Below, piece by piece: positions 53,665-61,441 of a DNA stretch of 64,000 nt. Origin of the DNA: Phyllobacterium sp. 628 (GTDB taxonomy: Bacteria; Pseudomonadota; Alphaproteobacteria; Rhizobiales; Rhizobiaceae); contig NZ_CP050301.1 of the NCBI RefSeq assembly GCF_014189505.1, positions 69,501-133,500 of the forward strand, in the 5' to 3' direction. The notes under the pieces were generated by a model. The model did no database searches and was not told where the DNA came from. It saw only the letters and a list, made by a program, of their open reading frames with translations. The first letter of the stretch is position 1, and each line of letters opens with the position of its first letter. Both the position numbers and the translations under genes were made by a program.

Positions 53665-55217
53665 GAATTATATCCTTCTGGATTTGAGGCGAGAGTCGGC
53701 AACATCCGCCGCTGACCGCTGGCGTATTCGACAGACCCGGGAGCATATTCCGGCAGGTCTGGTTTCGTTGGTTCGAGTTTTTGCTGGGCTTCAGCTTCCT
53801 GGCGCATAAGTTCAAAGAGACCTGACCCGGCGCCAAAGAACGTAGGAACGCACTCGATGAGTGCACCTGAAACTGAGTTCACCAAATCATCGTGAGCACC
53901 CGGAGCGTGATCAATTGAATCTTTTCCACCGCGCCCGGTTCGCCGTTCAAGACCGACGATCTGTGTAATCAGACGTTCGTTTTCAAGCAGTTCTACCCGG
54001 CCAGAGTTCAGTAGTGGCAGGAGATCTCGGTAGAGATCAGACTTTGGTCGCGCCGCTGGCTCGTAAATTATGCCGTGACTGCGAAATACCTCCCGTGGCC
54101 ATTCTCCGGCATATCGGTCCCCAAGAATTCTGGTAATGCCGTATTCTTTTAAAACAGCAGCAAAATTCGCAACGACAGCCTTGGGACTGAACGGCGGTTT
54201 TTGTTCTAAAACGACATCAAGAACAGCAGTATTGGCGTTCTCGTGCGCGATAGCCAAAGTCATGGAATCGGCCGAACCGCCTGAAGGATCGACAAAGGCG
54301 ACGTATTTAATGCCTGATACCGCGGGTCGCTCGGAAAGGCCCGGCGTGACGCAAGCGTCTACAATCTCGCGAGTTACAAATACTTCTACGTCGGTGCGAA
54401 ATTCACCGCCATACTCAGCAATTGCCGAAGCGGCGTCGCGTCGAAATGCTCTATCGACCGTTTTTTGAGATAGTTCCGAATTAAAGGTTTTGGACGCACC
54501 CTTGGCTACTAGGACAGCAGGGTCACCATTTGGGCCATAATCAAGCTTAAAAGTCGCATACAATTCGCCGCGACGTGCATATGGGCTGGAGATGACAATC
54601 AGCGGTCCTCCGGTTGTAGCCATAGCTGGTCGAGCGGCGTTGAGAATTTCTTTATCTGGATTTCTAGACCCCTCAATTTGCCAAAAAGCGAGCTCGTCAC
54701 CGATTACGGCTATAGCTGTCACTCCTCGAATGGTCCTGAAATTGGCAGGTTTGATCGAGATATCAACTTGAGTCGATAACTTGATGCATTCAGCTGTCGG
54801 TTCACCTTCCAACAATTCGGACAGGTTGGGGGAGTACTGAAGTACCCCGATTATGTGCTCAAAAACGCGGCTGGCTTGGCTTGTGTTCGACGCCAATACT
54901 GGAAGAGAAGCGCGTTCACCTCGGGCCAAACAATCTGTCCAGTCGATACATGTAGCTAGATAGCTTCCCAAAACCGCCGCTGCTCGCGTTTTTCCACTAC
55001 GACGGCCAGCGATGGCCCAGAACTCTTCAACCGGCTCGTCGGGTTCATGGTCCCGATCAGTGACAAGCCGAAACAGTTCTCGTTCTTCCACAGTGAGCGC
55101 TTCACCCCGTGAGGCAAGGAGGAGGGCACGCCAGATTGCCCAGCTCTCGCCGGTAATGGCTTGGCCCAGCAGATTGTCATCTGCCAAAGCTTCTCTGAGG
55201 CTGATCAGCGCCTTCAT
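53661..55217 (-). CDS. Terminase large subunit
   Basis: 518 aa. N-terminal ATPase with Walker A AIAGRRSGKTRAA (Lys 76) and Walker B VIGDELAFW; C-terminal RNase-H-like nuclease with the acidic cluster in YVAFVDPSGGSADS, ILGDRYAGEW and HDDLVNSVSGALIE. It cuts and pumps phage DNA into heads. The ATG at 55217 overlaps the upstream gene by 4 bp. Clearly full length and unbroken, unlike the tape measure. Confidence 0.92.
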   Translation of the reverse strand: MKALISLREALADDNLLGQAITGESWAIWRALLLASRGEALTVEERELFRLVTDRDHEPDEPVEEFWAIAGRRSGKTRAAAVLGSYLATCIDWTDCLARGERASLPVLASNTSQASRVFEHIIGVLQYSPNLSELLEGEPTAECIKLSTQVDISIKPANFRTIRGVTAIAVIGDELAFWQIEGSRNPDKEILNAARPAMATTGGPLIVISSPYARRGELYATFKLDYGPNGDPAVLVAKGASKTFNSELSQKTVDRAFRRDAASAIAEYGGEFRTDVEVFVTREIVDACVTPGLSERPAVSGIKYVAFVDPSGGSADSMTLAIAHENANTAVLDVVLEQKPPFSPKAVVANFAAVLKEYGITRILGDRYAGEWPREVFRSHGIIYEPAARPKSDLYRDLLPLLNSGRVELLENERLITQIVGLERRTGRGGKDSIDHAPGAHDDLVNSVSGALIECVPTFFGAGSGLFELMRQEAEAQQKLEPTKPDLPEYAPGSVEYASGQRRMLPTLASNPEGYNS

Positions 55218-55606
55218 GCAGCAGTCTTCCCGCGATTGAAGATATCCGACTGCGAACGACGAGTTTTCTTGCCTGTGGCTCTAACGCCCAGTTGCTTCAG
55301 CAAGCGAGCATGGAGGTTGGTGAGGCGCACTAGGCTTTCGTGATCAACCTGTTCGCCTCTGACGATCGACGATTGTAATTTCTCACTCTCGACTGTCACA
55401 GCAGCGAGTTGCCGGACGAGGGCGCGCTGTGGTTCGGTGAGCTTATCGGCGCCGCCTAGGTCATCAGCAAAGCTCATGCACAGGTCGCGGTAGCGACGGC
55501 CGAGCGCGCTTCTGTTGTCTACGCCATCGAGCAGCCACGATCCGTTGGATATCGCGGAACGATTGCGGGTCGAAGTGTCGATGATCGGTGAGTTAAAGGT
55601 GCTCAT
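55214..55606 (-). CDS. Putative small terminase subunit
   Basis: 130 aa from MSTFNSPIIDTS (ATG 55606), with a helical DNA-binding-like centre and a basic C-terminus (GKKTRRSQSDIFNRGK). Position directly upstream of the large subunit with 4-bp overlap supports terS, but no similarity motif is clear. An earlier start at 55642 lacks a ribosome site. Confidence 0.55.
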   Translation of the reverse strand: MSTFNSPIIDTSTRNRSAISNGSWLLDGVDNRSALGRRYRDLCMSFADDLGGADKLTEPQRALVRQLAAVTVESEKLQSSIVRGEQVDHESLVRLTNLHARLLKQLGVRATGKKTRRSQSDIFNRGKTAA

Positions 55607-55714
55607 AAAACCCAAAATGCGCGGGTTTCGTTGGCAGATCAATGGTACATAGCACTGTTACGGTCTTCTACGTAGAAACCCGTTTCTATACGTTTATCAA
55701 ATGCTTATGTTTAT

Positions 55715-56359
55715 CTAACCAATGTTACGATCAAGGATACGCTTGATGGTCATTGCCTTCAATCCATGCGCTTCACCAATCTTCCGCAGGCTGTCACCGC
55801 TGGCCCTGGCGAGGTGCATTTGCCGAATAGTGGCCTGCTGTTCGGTGTTCTCGATAAGCCTTCCATCGACCACGTCATACCCGAAGGGCTTCTTGCCGCC
55901 CCCATAGACGCCCTGTGACGCAAGGTGGCGCTTGACCTCTCTAATCCTCTCTCGGATGCGCTCGCGCTCATTCTCGGCCACTGCAGACAGGATTGTGAAG
56001 ACCAGCTTGGAGATGCCGTTGCCAGTGACGTCACCACCCAAGTCGATCATGACCAAGCCAGTGCTTTGAGCCTTCAGTTCCTCAAGTGTGGTGAGGGCAT
56101 CCGATGCGCTGCGAAACATACGGTCCAGCTTGGGAGTGATGATGATGTCACCCTTGCCGACGGCGCCAAGTAACTGCTGACCCTGCGGTCTGTCGGACAA
56201 CGGAACAGATCCGGAGACACCGGCCTCTACGAATGTTTCCGATACTGTCCAGCCTTGCATCATGGCATAGCCGACGATCTTTGCTTTCTGGGTTTCCAGG
56301 CTGTCACCCTTGGTTGCCTGCTCCGATGTGGAGACCCGAACATAACCGAAAACCTTCAT
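55715..56359 (-). CDS. Serine recombinase (resolvase/invertase)
   Basis: 214 aa. Resolvase domain with nucleophile Ser in YVRVSTSEQ (Ser 10), GDIIITPKLDRMFRSA and the SAVAENERERIRERI helix, then a Hin-type C-terminal HTH with RKIGEAHGLKAMTIKRIL. Could invert or resolve DNA in or near the element; no inverted target pair was recognised. Ends ~110 bp upstream of the putative terS. Confidence 0.9.
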   Translation of the reverse strand: MKVFGYVRVSTSEQATKGDSLETQKAKIVGYAMMQGWTVSETFVEAGVSGSVPLSDRPQGQQLLGAVGKGDIIITPKLDRMFRSASDALTTLEELKAQSTGLVMIDLGGDVTGNGISKLVFTILSAVAENERERIRERIREVKRHLASQGVYGGGKKPFGYDVVDGRLIENTEQQATIRQMHLARASGDSLRKIGEAHGLKAMTIKRILDRNIG

Positions 56360-56587
56360 CTCTTTGCACCGTTCTGTAACTTTGCTTTAGCAATGTTACA
56401 AAATATTCAATGTTACAGAGACCTGCAAGCTGTTTTTCTGATTGTTATCTTATTGGAAATTCTAAATAAAATTCTAACGGTCATTGGATGTTTGCGTTGG
56501 GCATATCGGGACACTAAAGGCGCATGACACCTTGATTTCACAGTCCATACCGGCTTGTCTGTGGTTGGGCATAAAGGGGAGGGTGAA

Positions 56588-57100
56588 ATGAAACCGACAA
56601 CAGCAATGACGACCAAGAAACTTAGAGGAACAGTACCTGGTGAACTGGTCAAGGTATTCGTGGGCAGTACATCCGTATTCGGAATTGTGATTGCGACAGA
56701 CCCGAGAGTTCAGGTGATTGGGTTACTGCAGCCCGTTGGACACATTCCGTATGCGAGCCATGCAGATTTGAACCCTGAAAAAGGTTGTATTGCTTTTGGT
56801 CAGGATTGGGTTATTCGCCCCGTGCTTTCAGATGAAAGCTGGTTTGGGAACTCACAGTTCTTTGATTCACCAGGCTGCCTGTTTCTTTCTGGCGAGGAAT
56901 ATTTCACGGTGTTTAAGCAGTCACCAGACGATTACAACCACACGGAAATTACATTCAATCTTTCTGCATCGAAGATGGATACATTCCAGTCGTCTTCTGC
57001 AGTCCCGATCTCGAGTTGGGAGATATGGGAGAAGGAATCTGATCTTAGTGTACCTGGCGCAGCGCCATTGCTTACCGTCTCTGCTTGGTCAACGACGTAA
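56588..57100 (+). CDS. Hypothetical cargo protein
   Basis: 170 aa from MKPTTAMTTKKLRGTVPGEL with a good GGGGAGG site. Compact mixed fold with many aromatic and Gly residues (WFGNSQFFDSPGCLFLSGEEYF). No domain recognised. Cargo of the element with its own promoter, since it is surrounded by ~230- and ~170-bp gaps without other genes. Confidence 0.5.
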   Translation: MKPTTAMTTKKLRGTVPGELVKVFVGSTSVFGIVIATDPRVQVIGLLQPVGHIPYASHADLNPEKGCIAFGQDWVIRPVLSDESWFGNSQFFDSPGCLFLSGEEYFTVFKQSPDDYNHTEITFNLSASKMDTFQSSSAVPISSWEIWEKESDLSVPGAAPLLTVSAWSTT

Positions 57101-57272
57101 CAGTCAGGCGTTGACGGCCCTTTGCAAATATCTGCAAGCCGGGCGGGTATGGTTGCGCCACTGAGTGACATAGCCATAGGCTCCCTTGCAGTTGAACCGT
57201 TTGAGACTGTCTGATACCCCCTGAGACAATTCACCCCTTGTAAAGGTGTAGCCCATAGGATACGTAAGACAC

Positions 57273-57569
57273 ATGGTTGAGGTCAGACAGACCGATGTTT
57301 ACTCCACATGGTTCGCAAAGCTCAAAGATCACAACGCACGTTCAAGGATTAACGTGCGGATACGTCGGCTGGAGCTTGGGAACCCTGGGAAGGTTGAGCC
57401 TGTTGGAGAAGGCGTTAGTGAACTCAAGATAGATTATGGGCCAGGCTACAGGGTCTACTACATCAACCGAGGCAACACAGTTGTTATTCTGCTATGCGGC
57501 GGCGACAAGTCCACACAAGACGAAGATATAAAGACCGCAAAGCAGATGGCGTCTGAAATTAAGGAGTAA
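57273..57569 (+). CDS. RelE/HigB-type toxin
   Basis: 98 aa killer protein of the phage-derived addiction module family: LKDHNARSRINVRIRRLELGN, VSELKIDYGPGYRVYYINRG and a KSTQDEDIKTAKQMA C-terminus. Predicted mRNA endonuclease-fold toxin. Followed 6 bp later by its antitoxin gene; toxin-first order is typical of this type. Confidence 0.88.
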   Translation: MVEVRQTDVYSTWFAKLKDHNARSRINVRIRRLELGNPGKVEPVGEGVSELKIDYGPGYRVYYINRGNTVVILLCGGDKSTQDEDIKTAKQMASEIKE

Positions 57570-57575
57570 TGTATC

Positions 57576-57896
57576 ATGGCTGTAATAATCAACAAATGGG
57601 ACGTCACTGAACATCTCGAAAGCGAAGAGGCCATCTTCTCCTATATCAATGCAGCGCTTGAAGACGGCGACCCATCTCTAATTTCTGCTGCCGTTGGTGA
57701 CGTTGCCCGCGCTAGAGGCATGACCCAAATTGCGAAGGACACAGGCCTTTCACGCGAGAGCCTTTATCGCTCGCTTGGCGTTGGAGGTAATCCAGAATTC
57801 GCGACCTTACTAAAGGTCTTTCAAGCTCTTGGCATCCAACTGAAGGCTGAGCCTACTCACGAAGTAGATCAACCCGACATGGTTGATTGCGATTAA
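57576..57896 (+). CDS. Antitoxin with HTH (addiction module)
   Basis: 106 aa. HTH_XRE-like centre RGMTQIAKDTGLSRESLYRSLGVGGNPEF fits the addiction-module antidote family that pairs with the preceding RelE-like toxin; it also represses its operon. A terminator follows. Promoter should lie in the 172-bp gap upstream of the toxin. Confidence 0.88.
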   Translation: MAVIINKWDVTEHLESEEAIFSYINAALEDGDPSLISAAVGDVARARGMTQIAKDTGLSRESLYRSLGVGGNPEFATLLKVFQALGIQLKAEPTHEVDQPDMVDCD

Positions 57897-57925
57897 CGTC
57901 AATTCAAATAGTCGCACCATGTAAA

Positions 57926-57951
57926 GCCCCGGCCACGTGCCGGGGTTTTAT
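57926..57951 (+). terminator. Rho-independent terminator of the toxin-antitoxin pair
   Basis: 7-bp stem CCCCGGC / GCCGGGG with a CACGT loop, followed by TTTTATTTTG. Confidence 0.85.
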
Positions 57952-58020
57952 TTTGCTCTCGACTTTTACGCTACACCTGACAATGATCTGATCAGCCGGA
58001 TAAAATGGGGGATCGGTTAA

Positions 58021-58275
58021 ATGATTGTCGCCTTACTGCTGATTATTGCTGGTCTGTTGTTTTGCTTTACAGGCGTGGGAGCCCTCATTGGAGTTCCGAT
58101 GATAATTATAGGTTTCCTTATTATGCTGTTTAAGGGCACTGGCCGCGTTGGCTCCAGGTTGCTTCCCACCGGTCAGAAAAGCACGATGACTGCAAAACAG
58201 TCGTTTGTCCGCGTCCTCTGCGCAATAGTCGGCATACCGGCTGTTATATTCATCCTGTCATACGTGCAGCGCTAA
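58021..58275 (+). CDS. Small two-helix membrane protein
   Basis: 84 aa, with helices at the N-terminus (IVALLLIIAGLLFCFTGVGALIG, IIGFLIMLF) and near the C-terminus (LCAIVGIPAVIFILSY). Cargo of the element; function not recognised. The ATG at 58021 starts directly with a hydrophobic segment, and the gene ends 1 bp before the HigA gene, so probably cotranscribed. Confidence 0.6.
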   Translation: MIVALLLIIAGLLFCFTGVGALIGVPMIIIGFLIMLFKGTGRVGSRLLPTGQKSTMTAKQSFVRVLCAIVGIPAVIFILSYVQR

Positions 58276-58276
58276 G

Positions 58277-58579
58277 ATGAATGTTCGCGAGCTAACCCAT
58301 CCTGTCTCCCGCTGCCCGTCTCATCCCGGCGCATTGCTGGCCGACGTTATCGAAGCCACCGGCAAGACGAAGACCGAGATTGCTAACCTGCTCGGTATCT
58401 CCCGTCAGCAGCTCTATGACATCCTCGGCGAGGAGAAGCCTGTGTCTCCGACTGTTGCCGCACGTCTGGGCAAGATGTTCGGTGACGGCGCTGCTATCTG
58501 GCTGCGTATGCAGGCCGCATATGATGCTTGGCATGCCGAGCGTGACACGGATCTGAGTACTATTCCCACTCTCAAGTGA
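58277..58579 (+). CDS. HigA-family antitoxin, without adjacent toxin
   Basis: 100 aa with PSHPGALLADVIEATGKTKTEIANLLGISRQQLYDILGEEKPVSPTVAARLGKM, the standard HigA addiction-antitoxin HTH domain. No HigB toxin gene lies next to it; upstream is a small membrane protein. It may now act as a regulator. Overlaps the convergent HTH gene by 8 bp. Confidence 0.8.
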   Translation: MNVRELTHPVSRCPSHPGALLADVIEATGKTKTEIANLLGISRQQLYDILGEEKPVSPTVAARLGKMFGDGAAIWLRMQAAYDAWHAERDTDLSTIPTLK

Positions 58580-58820
58580 TCTCCCTGCGCGGCGAGGCTC
58601 TCTTATTCCTGGCAGCCTTCCTGGCCTCCCTATCTTCCTGACCCGCTCTTTTTCGCTCCTCCAACCATTGGACCAGGTCGGCCTTGTCGGCACATACCGA
58701 GCGGCCCAACTTAAAGGTTGGAAGATTGCCTTGCTCGTCATGCCATGACGCTTGACGTGGAGTGAGTCCAAGAAAGCGCGCTATGGCCTTATGGCCGGTG
58801 AGGATGTCAGTATCGCTCAT
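58572..58820 (-). CDS. Helix-turn-helix element protein
   Basis: 82 aa. LTGHKAIARFLGLTPRQASWHDEQGNLPTFKLGRSVCADKADLVQWLEERKR fits a DNA-binding domain of the excisionase/AlpA class, followed by a basic tail. Tightly linked to the next leftward gene (4-bp overlap). Confidence 0.6.
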   Translation of the reverse strand: MSDTDILTGHKAIARFLGLTPRQASWHDEQGNLPTFKLGRSVCADKADLVQWLEERKRAGQEDREARKAARNKRASPRREIT

Positions 58821-59116
58821 GCTGCGCCTCCCGGCCGGCTGCCGCGATAGGTGAGGCGAAGCATTTCTTCTCTCACACTTTCCCAGAACGCACCCAATTG
58901 CTCGTCTTGATCAGTCTCACTCACGCCGATGCGTTCCAACTGGCGTAGCAACGCATCTGTCACTTGATTCCGATAGAACTCGGCGTGGCGATCGGTGCTC
59001 TTTTCCAACAGCTTGAGCGCAACGTCGCGGACCTTTCCAACACGCCGATTCAGAGGAAAAGATACAAGTTTGCAAGGCTGTTGCCATGAGAATAAGGGGA
59101 GGTCAGTCGAGGACAT
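58817..59116 (-). CDS. DUF6074-like small protein
   Basis: 99 aa, starting MSSTDLPLFSWQQPCKLVSFPLNRRVGKVRDVA. The N-terminal LPLFSWQ-then-FPLNRRVGK pattern resembles a rhizobial phage/plasmid family (DUF6074) of unknown function. Helical. One of the 59157 palindromes lies just upstream of its start, where it could control it. Confidence 0.6.
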   Translation of the reverse strand: MSSTDLPLFSWQQPCKLVSFPLNRRVGKVRDVALKLLEKSTDRHAEFYRNQVTDALLRQLERIGVSETDQDEQLGAFWESVREEMLRLTYRGSRPGGAA

Positions 59117-59156
59117 GGTCGATCCTCCAGTCGCTGATATACATGGTAACTATAAC

Positions 59157-59305
59157 TGTATGCTCTGGGCACACGATGATGTGGTCAAAACAAGGATTAT
59201 CGTGTGCCACAGGCATACACTCCCCGTTGAATGGTATGCTCAGAGCGTACCAATTCTTTATTATGGTGTGCTTTGAGCGTGCCACTGGTGTGCTCAGGGC
59301 ATACC
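59157..59305. repeat. Five palindromic repeats in and after the replication-like gene
   Basis: Units of 19-20 bp with consensus GGTRTGCTCNGRGCRTACC: 59157-59176, 59201-59220 (inverted), 59233-59252, 59265-59284, 59287-59305. Each is close to a dyad (GGTATGCTC / GAGCGTACC). Four lie in the 3' end of the predicted replication initiator gene and one beyond its stop. Arrangement recalls iterons or a repressor operator array. Confidence 0.75.
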
Positions 59306-59733
59306 GCTGATTTTTCCTTGGGTGGCTGCCACTTCATGAAATCTTTGGTTGGTCCGGACAAAACTCTGACAGGCAGGTCCACCGGTAATTCAGTCAACTC
59401 CCATCTGCTTGACCGACCAAAGCTTTCGCCCTCTTGATGAACCTTCCAGTCAAATGACCCCTTTTTGGTGGCCTTAATGAAGCCCTTCTGTTGAAGTCCA
59501 GCAAACGCGGCGGCAACTGGTTTGTTGCTGCATTGAAGCAATTTTTCGGCTTCGCGATGGGACATTGGGATGTCGCCGTTGTTGCTGCCGTTAAATCTAC
59601 GCTTCAACTCGCAGTAGAGTGACTTTTCATAAACAGAAGCGTGGAGCCATGCGGTTGATTTCATGAACCATTCATACATTTGAAAATAACGGCCATCGTT
59701 AACCGATCGGCCTGTGGCATTGTGCTTCTTCAT
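59197..59733 (-). CDS. Replication-initiator-like HTH protein
   Basis: 178 aa. A helical DNA-binding core (STAWLHASVYEKSLYCELKRRF, NGDIPMSHREAEKLLQCSNK, PVAAAFAGLQQKGFI) fits the phage replication protein O / winged-helix type. The C-terminal third contains the repeat-encoded peptides CPEHTSGTLKAHHN and RSEHTIQRG, so repeats and protein overlap. Like lambda O, whose origin lies in its own gene, the locus may combine origin and initiator. Overlaps the upstream gene by 4 bp. Confidence 0.6.
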   Translation of the reverse strand: MKKHNATGRSVNDGRYFQMYEWFMKSTAWLHASVYEKSLYCELKRRFNGSNNGDIPMSHREAEKLLQCSNKPVAAAFAGLQQKGFIKATKKGSFDWKVHQEGESFGRSSRWELTELPVDLPVRVLSGPTKDFMKWQPPKEKSAVCPEHTSGTLKAHHNKELVRSEHTIQRGVYACGTR

Positions 59734-59921
59734 AGCGACCTCGCACGGATCAACTGAGCCATCTTGATTGCTTCACAGGCCTGCAATGGTGACAACCCGA
59801 AACGCTCGCGCAGCAGGGGTACCACGGGCTGGTTGATGTCACGTGGCGTAACGGCGTACCAGCGGGCAGCTTGCTCGACGATAGCACTGTGCTCGTGTTC
59901 GGGAGGGGTGAGGTCAGCCAT
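59730..59921 (-). CDS. Small early-region protein
   Basis: 63 aa from MADLTPPEHEHSAIVEQAARWYAVTP, with a conserved-looking PVVPLLRERFGLSPLQACEAIKMAQ helix seen in rhizobial phage early genes. No named domain; 4- and 8-bp overlaps place it inside the early operon. Confidence 0.5.
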   Translation of the reverse strand: MADLTPPEHEHSAIVEQAARWYAVTPRDINQPVVPLLRERFGLSPLQACEAIKMAQLIRARSL

Positions 59922-60156
59922 TTGTGGCGCTCCTCTCCATCTGCTCAAGTGTCGCTCCAATGTCATCAATGTCGTGGAACCAATTCAGGTCACTTCCATC
60001 CTTGTTCCTGAGATAGAACATGAATACGGGAACGCCGCGCATATGGCTGATATTCTTTACGATGAGCTTGAGCCCCAGGCGTTTTGCGATCTTCTGGAAA
60101 CCGCGATACTTTTCGACATTGTGGGGCCACGATACTTTGAAAAAGAGAGCACTCAT
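59914..60156 (-). CDS. Small early-region protein
   Basis: 80 aa from MSALFFKVSWPHNVEKY, mixed alpha/beta with conserved aromatic and Asp residues; the longer reading from 60258 has a weak start and is rejected. Function unknown. Cotranscribed with neighbours (4-bp overlap upstream). Confidence 0.5.
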   Translation of the reverse strand: MSALFFKVSWPHNVEKYRGFQKIAKRLGLKLIVKNISHMRGVPVFMFYLRNKDGSDLNWFHDIDDIGATLEQMERSATNG

Positions 60157-60371
60157 GGCCGCACCTCGCCACCTTGAGCATCCCGGTGTTGACGCAGTGC
60201 TTCTTCCAATAGGGTGATGGTTTCGCGTAACTTGGCTTGCATGCTGCCCAGCAGCCAAGCGATAGATCCGGCGGTTTTGTCCGTTACCCTTCCATCCGCC
60301 AACACAACACTCGAAATGGCGAGGGTCTCGAGCACATCATAGACAGCGTCGATCTGAGCTTCGGTGATCAT
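60153..60371 (-). CDS. Small helical early-region protein
   Basis: 72 aa, MITEAQIDAVYDVLETLAISS, with a helical coiled-coil-like C-terminus (RETITLLEEALRQHRDAQ). No family. Overlaps both neighbouring genes by 4 bp, typical of phage early operons. Confidence 0.5.
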   Translation of the reverse strand: MITEAQIDAVYDVLETLAISSVVLADGRVTDKTAGSIAWLLGSMQAKLRETITLLEEALRQHRDAQGGEVRP

Positions 60372-60592
60372 GGCTTCACCTCATCAAGCAGTTCCAAGGC
60401 TTCGGCCAACGCATCCAATGTCATTGCGGCAACTGCTTGGACAGCATTACAGTCGTCTCTGTTGAGCGATGCACCCGCCATCCATACGGCCTGGGACAGG
60501 TATTTGGCTTCATGAACCTTCTCAACGGCGTCGGCTAATCTGGAGGCGGTTGCACCTCGACTAGCGTATGTGATATCAACTGGATTGTTCAT
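60368..60592 (-). CDS. Small helical early-region protein
   Basis: 74 aa; the ATG at 60592 has an AGGAAAA site. Helical (ASRLADAVEKVHEAKYLSQAV, ALAEALELLDEVKP) and hydrophobic but not a membrane protein. No family recognised. First gene of the overlapped leftward set after the HTH gene. Confidence 0.45.
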   Translation of the reverse strand: MNNPVDITYASRGATASRLADAVEKVHEAKYLSQAVWMAGASLNRDDCNAVQAVAAMTLDALAEALELLDEVKP

Positions 60593-60680
60593 TTGATTTT
60601 CCTTTCGGGGGAATTTGAGAACCGTGGCTCGGCAGGACGGCAATCCTGGCCGGGCTTTTTCGTTTCTGCTGCTTGGGTTT

Positions 60681-60872
60681 TCACGCTGCGTCTTCCATAA
60701 AAAACGCGATAAGCTTCGAGCGGCTCACCACGTAACGCTCGCCCACTTGCTTAACCATAGGCAGCTTACCGCCGGCTATCATGTGATAGGTTTGCTGATA
60801 CGAGCGACCAATTAACTTTCCGATCGCATCCACCCCCCATACCAAGTCTAAGGAAGCCTCATAATGTTCCAT
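60681..60872 (-). CDS. Small helix-turn-helix regulator (excisionase-like)
   Basis: 63 aa: VWGVDAIGKLIGRSYQQTYHMIAGGKLPMVKQVGERYVVSRSKLI is the classical helix-turn-helix plus wing of excisionases/AlpA. First leftward gene next to the operators at 60919, divergent from the Arc-type gene; probably an early-gene regulator. Confidence 0.65.
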   Translation of the reverse strand: MEHYEASLDLVWGVDAIGKLIGRSYQQTYHMIAGGKLPMVKQVGERYVVSRSKLIAFFMEDAA

Positions 60873-60918
60873 TTCAATCCTTTCTTAACCACGCTTATTG
60901 ATCTCGTTTGCTTTGAAT

Positions 60919-60984
60919 AAATTACCGTGATTTAAATTACCACGATTTCATTGTGCGTCAAGCGCAAATAAATTACTGTGATTT
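60919..60984. promoter_or_regulatory. Three 15-bp operator repeats
   Basis: AAATTACCGTGATTT (60919-60933), AAATTACCACGATTT (60934-60948, tandem, no gap) and AAATTACTGTGATTT (60970-60984). Each is an imperfect dyad. They fill the 134-bp gap between the HTH and Arc-type genes and are natural binding sites for one of the two. Confidence 0.75.
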
Positions 60985-61006
60985 CATTTCATGAGGATGG
61001 TGCGCA

Positions 61007-61393
61007 ATGGCAAAGCCTGGCAGAGGATCAGATCAATTTCCGCTTAGGCTTCCTGACGGACTTCGAGACCGGATAAAGGCGCGAGCAGAACAACGCGGCC
61101 GTAGCATGAACACGGAAATCGTGCTCCTTTTAGAGAGAGAATTCCCTGAGCCAATCAGCTTTGATGAGGAAATTCAGGAGATGATTGACCTTGTTGAAGT
61201 ATTGAAAGATGGCCTAGACGACCGAAGGGTGAACCTTATCGCTGTTTCAATTGAACTTTTGATAAAGAACATTCTCAAAGGGAAAGTTGAAGGGGTCGAT
61301 GGATCGACCGTGAACAAACTTCGTGAACGGTATGAACACTATTTGGAAGATGAGATTAAAAATGCTCACCGCAATGAATCTGACGAAGAGTGA
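61007..61393 (+). CDS. Arc/Mnt-type ribbon-helix-helix regulator
   Basis: 128 aa. N-terminal RHH DNA-binding domain, QFPLRLPDGLRDRIKARAEQRGRSMNTEIVLLLEREFP, with a helical C-terminal extension (IKNILKGKVEGVDGS) that may mediate oligomerisation. Next to the 15-bp repeats at 60919, so the likely repressor or regulator of the early genes and itself; short spacing (48 bp) to the integrase gene suggests cotranscription. Confidence 0.85.
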   Translation: MAKPGRGSDQFPLRLPDGLRDRIKARAEQRGRSMNTEIVLLLEREFPEPISFDEEIQEMIDLVEVLKDGLDDRRVNLIAVSIELLIKNILKGKVEGVDGSTVNKLRERYEHYLEDEIKNAHRNESDEE

Positions 61394-61441
61394 TCCGTTC
61401 AAATGTCAGACAGAAATGAAACCACTTTTTGAAGGCAGGAC

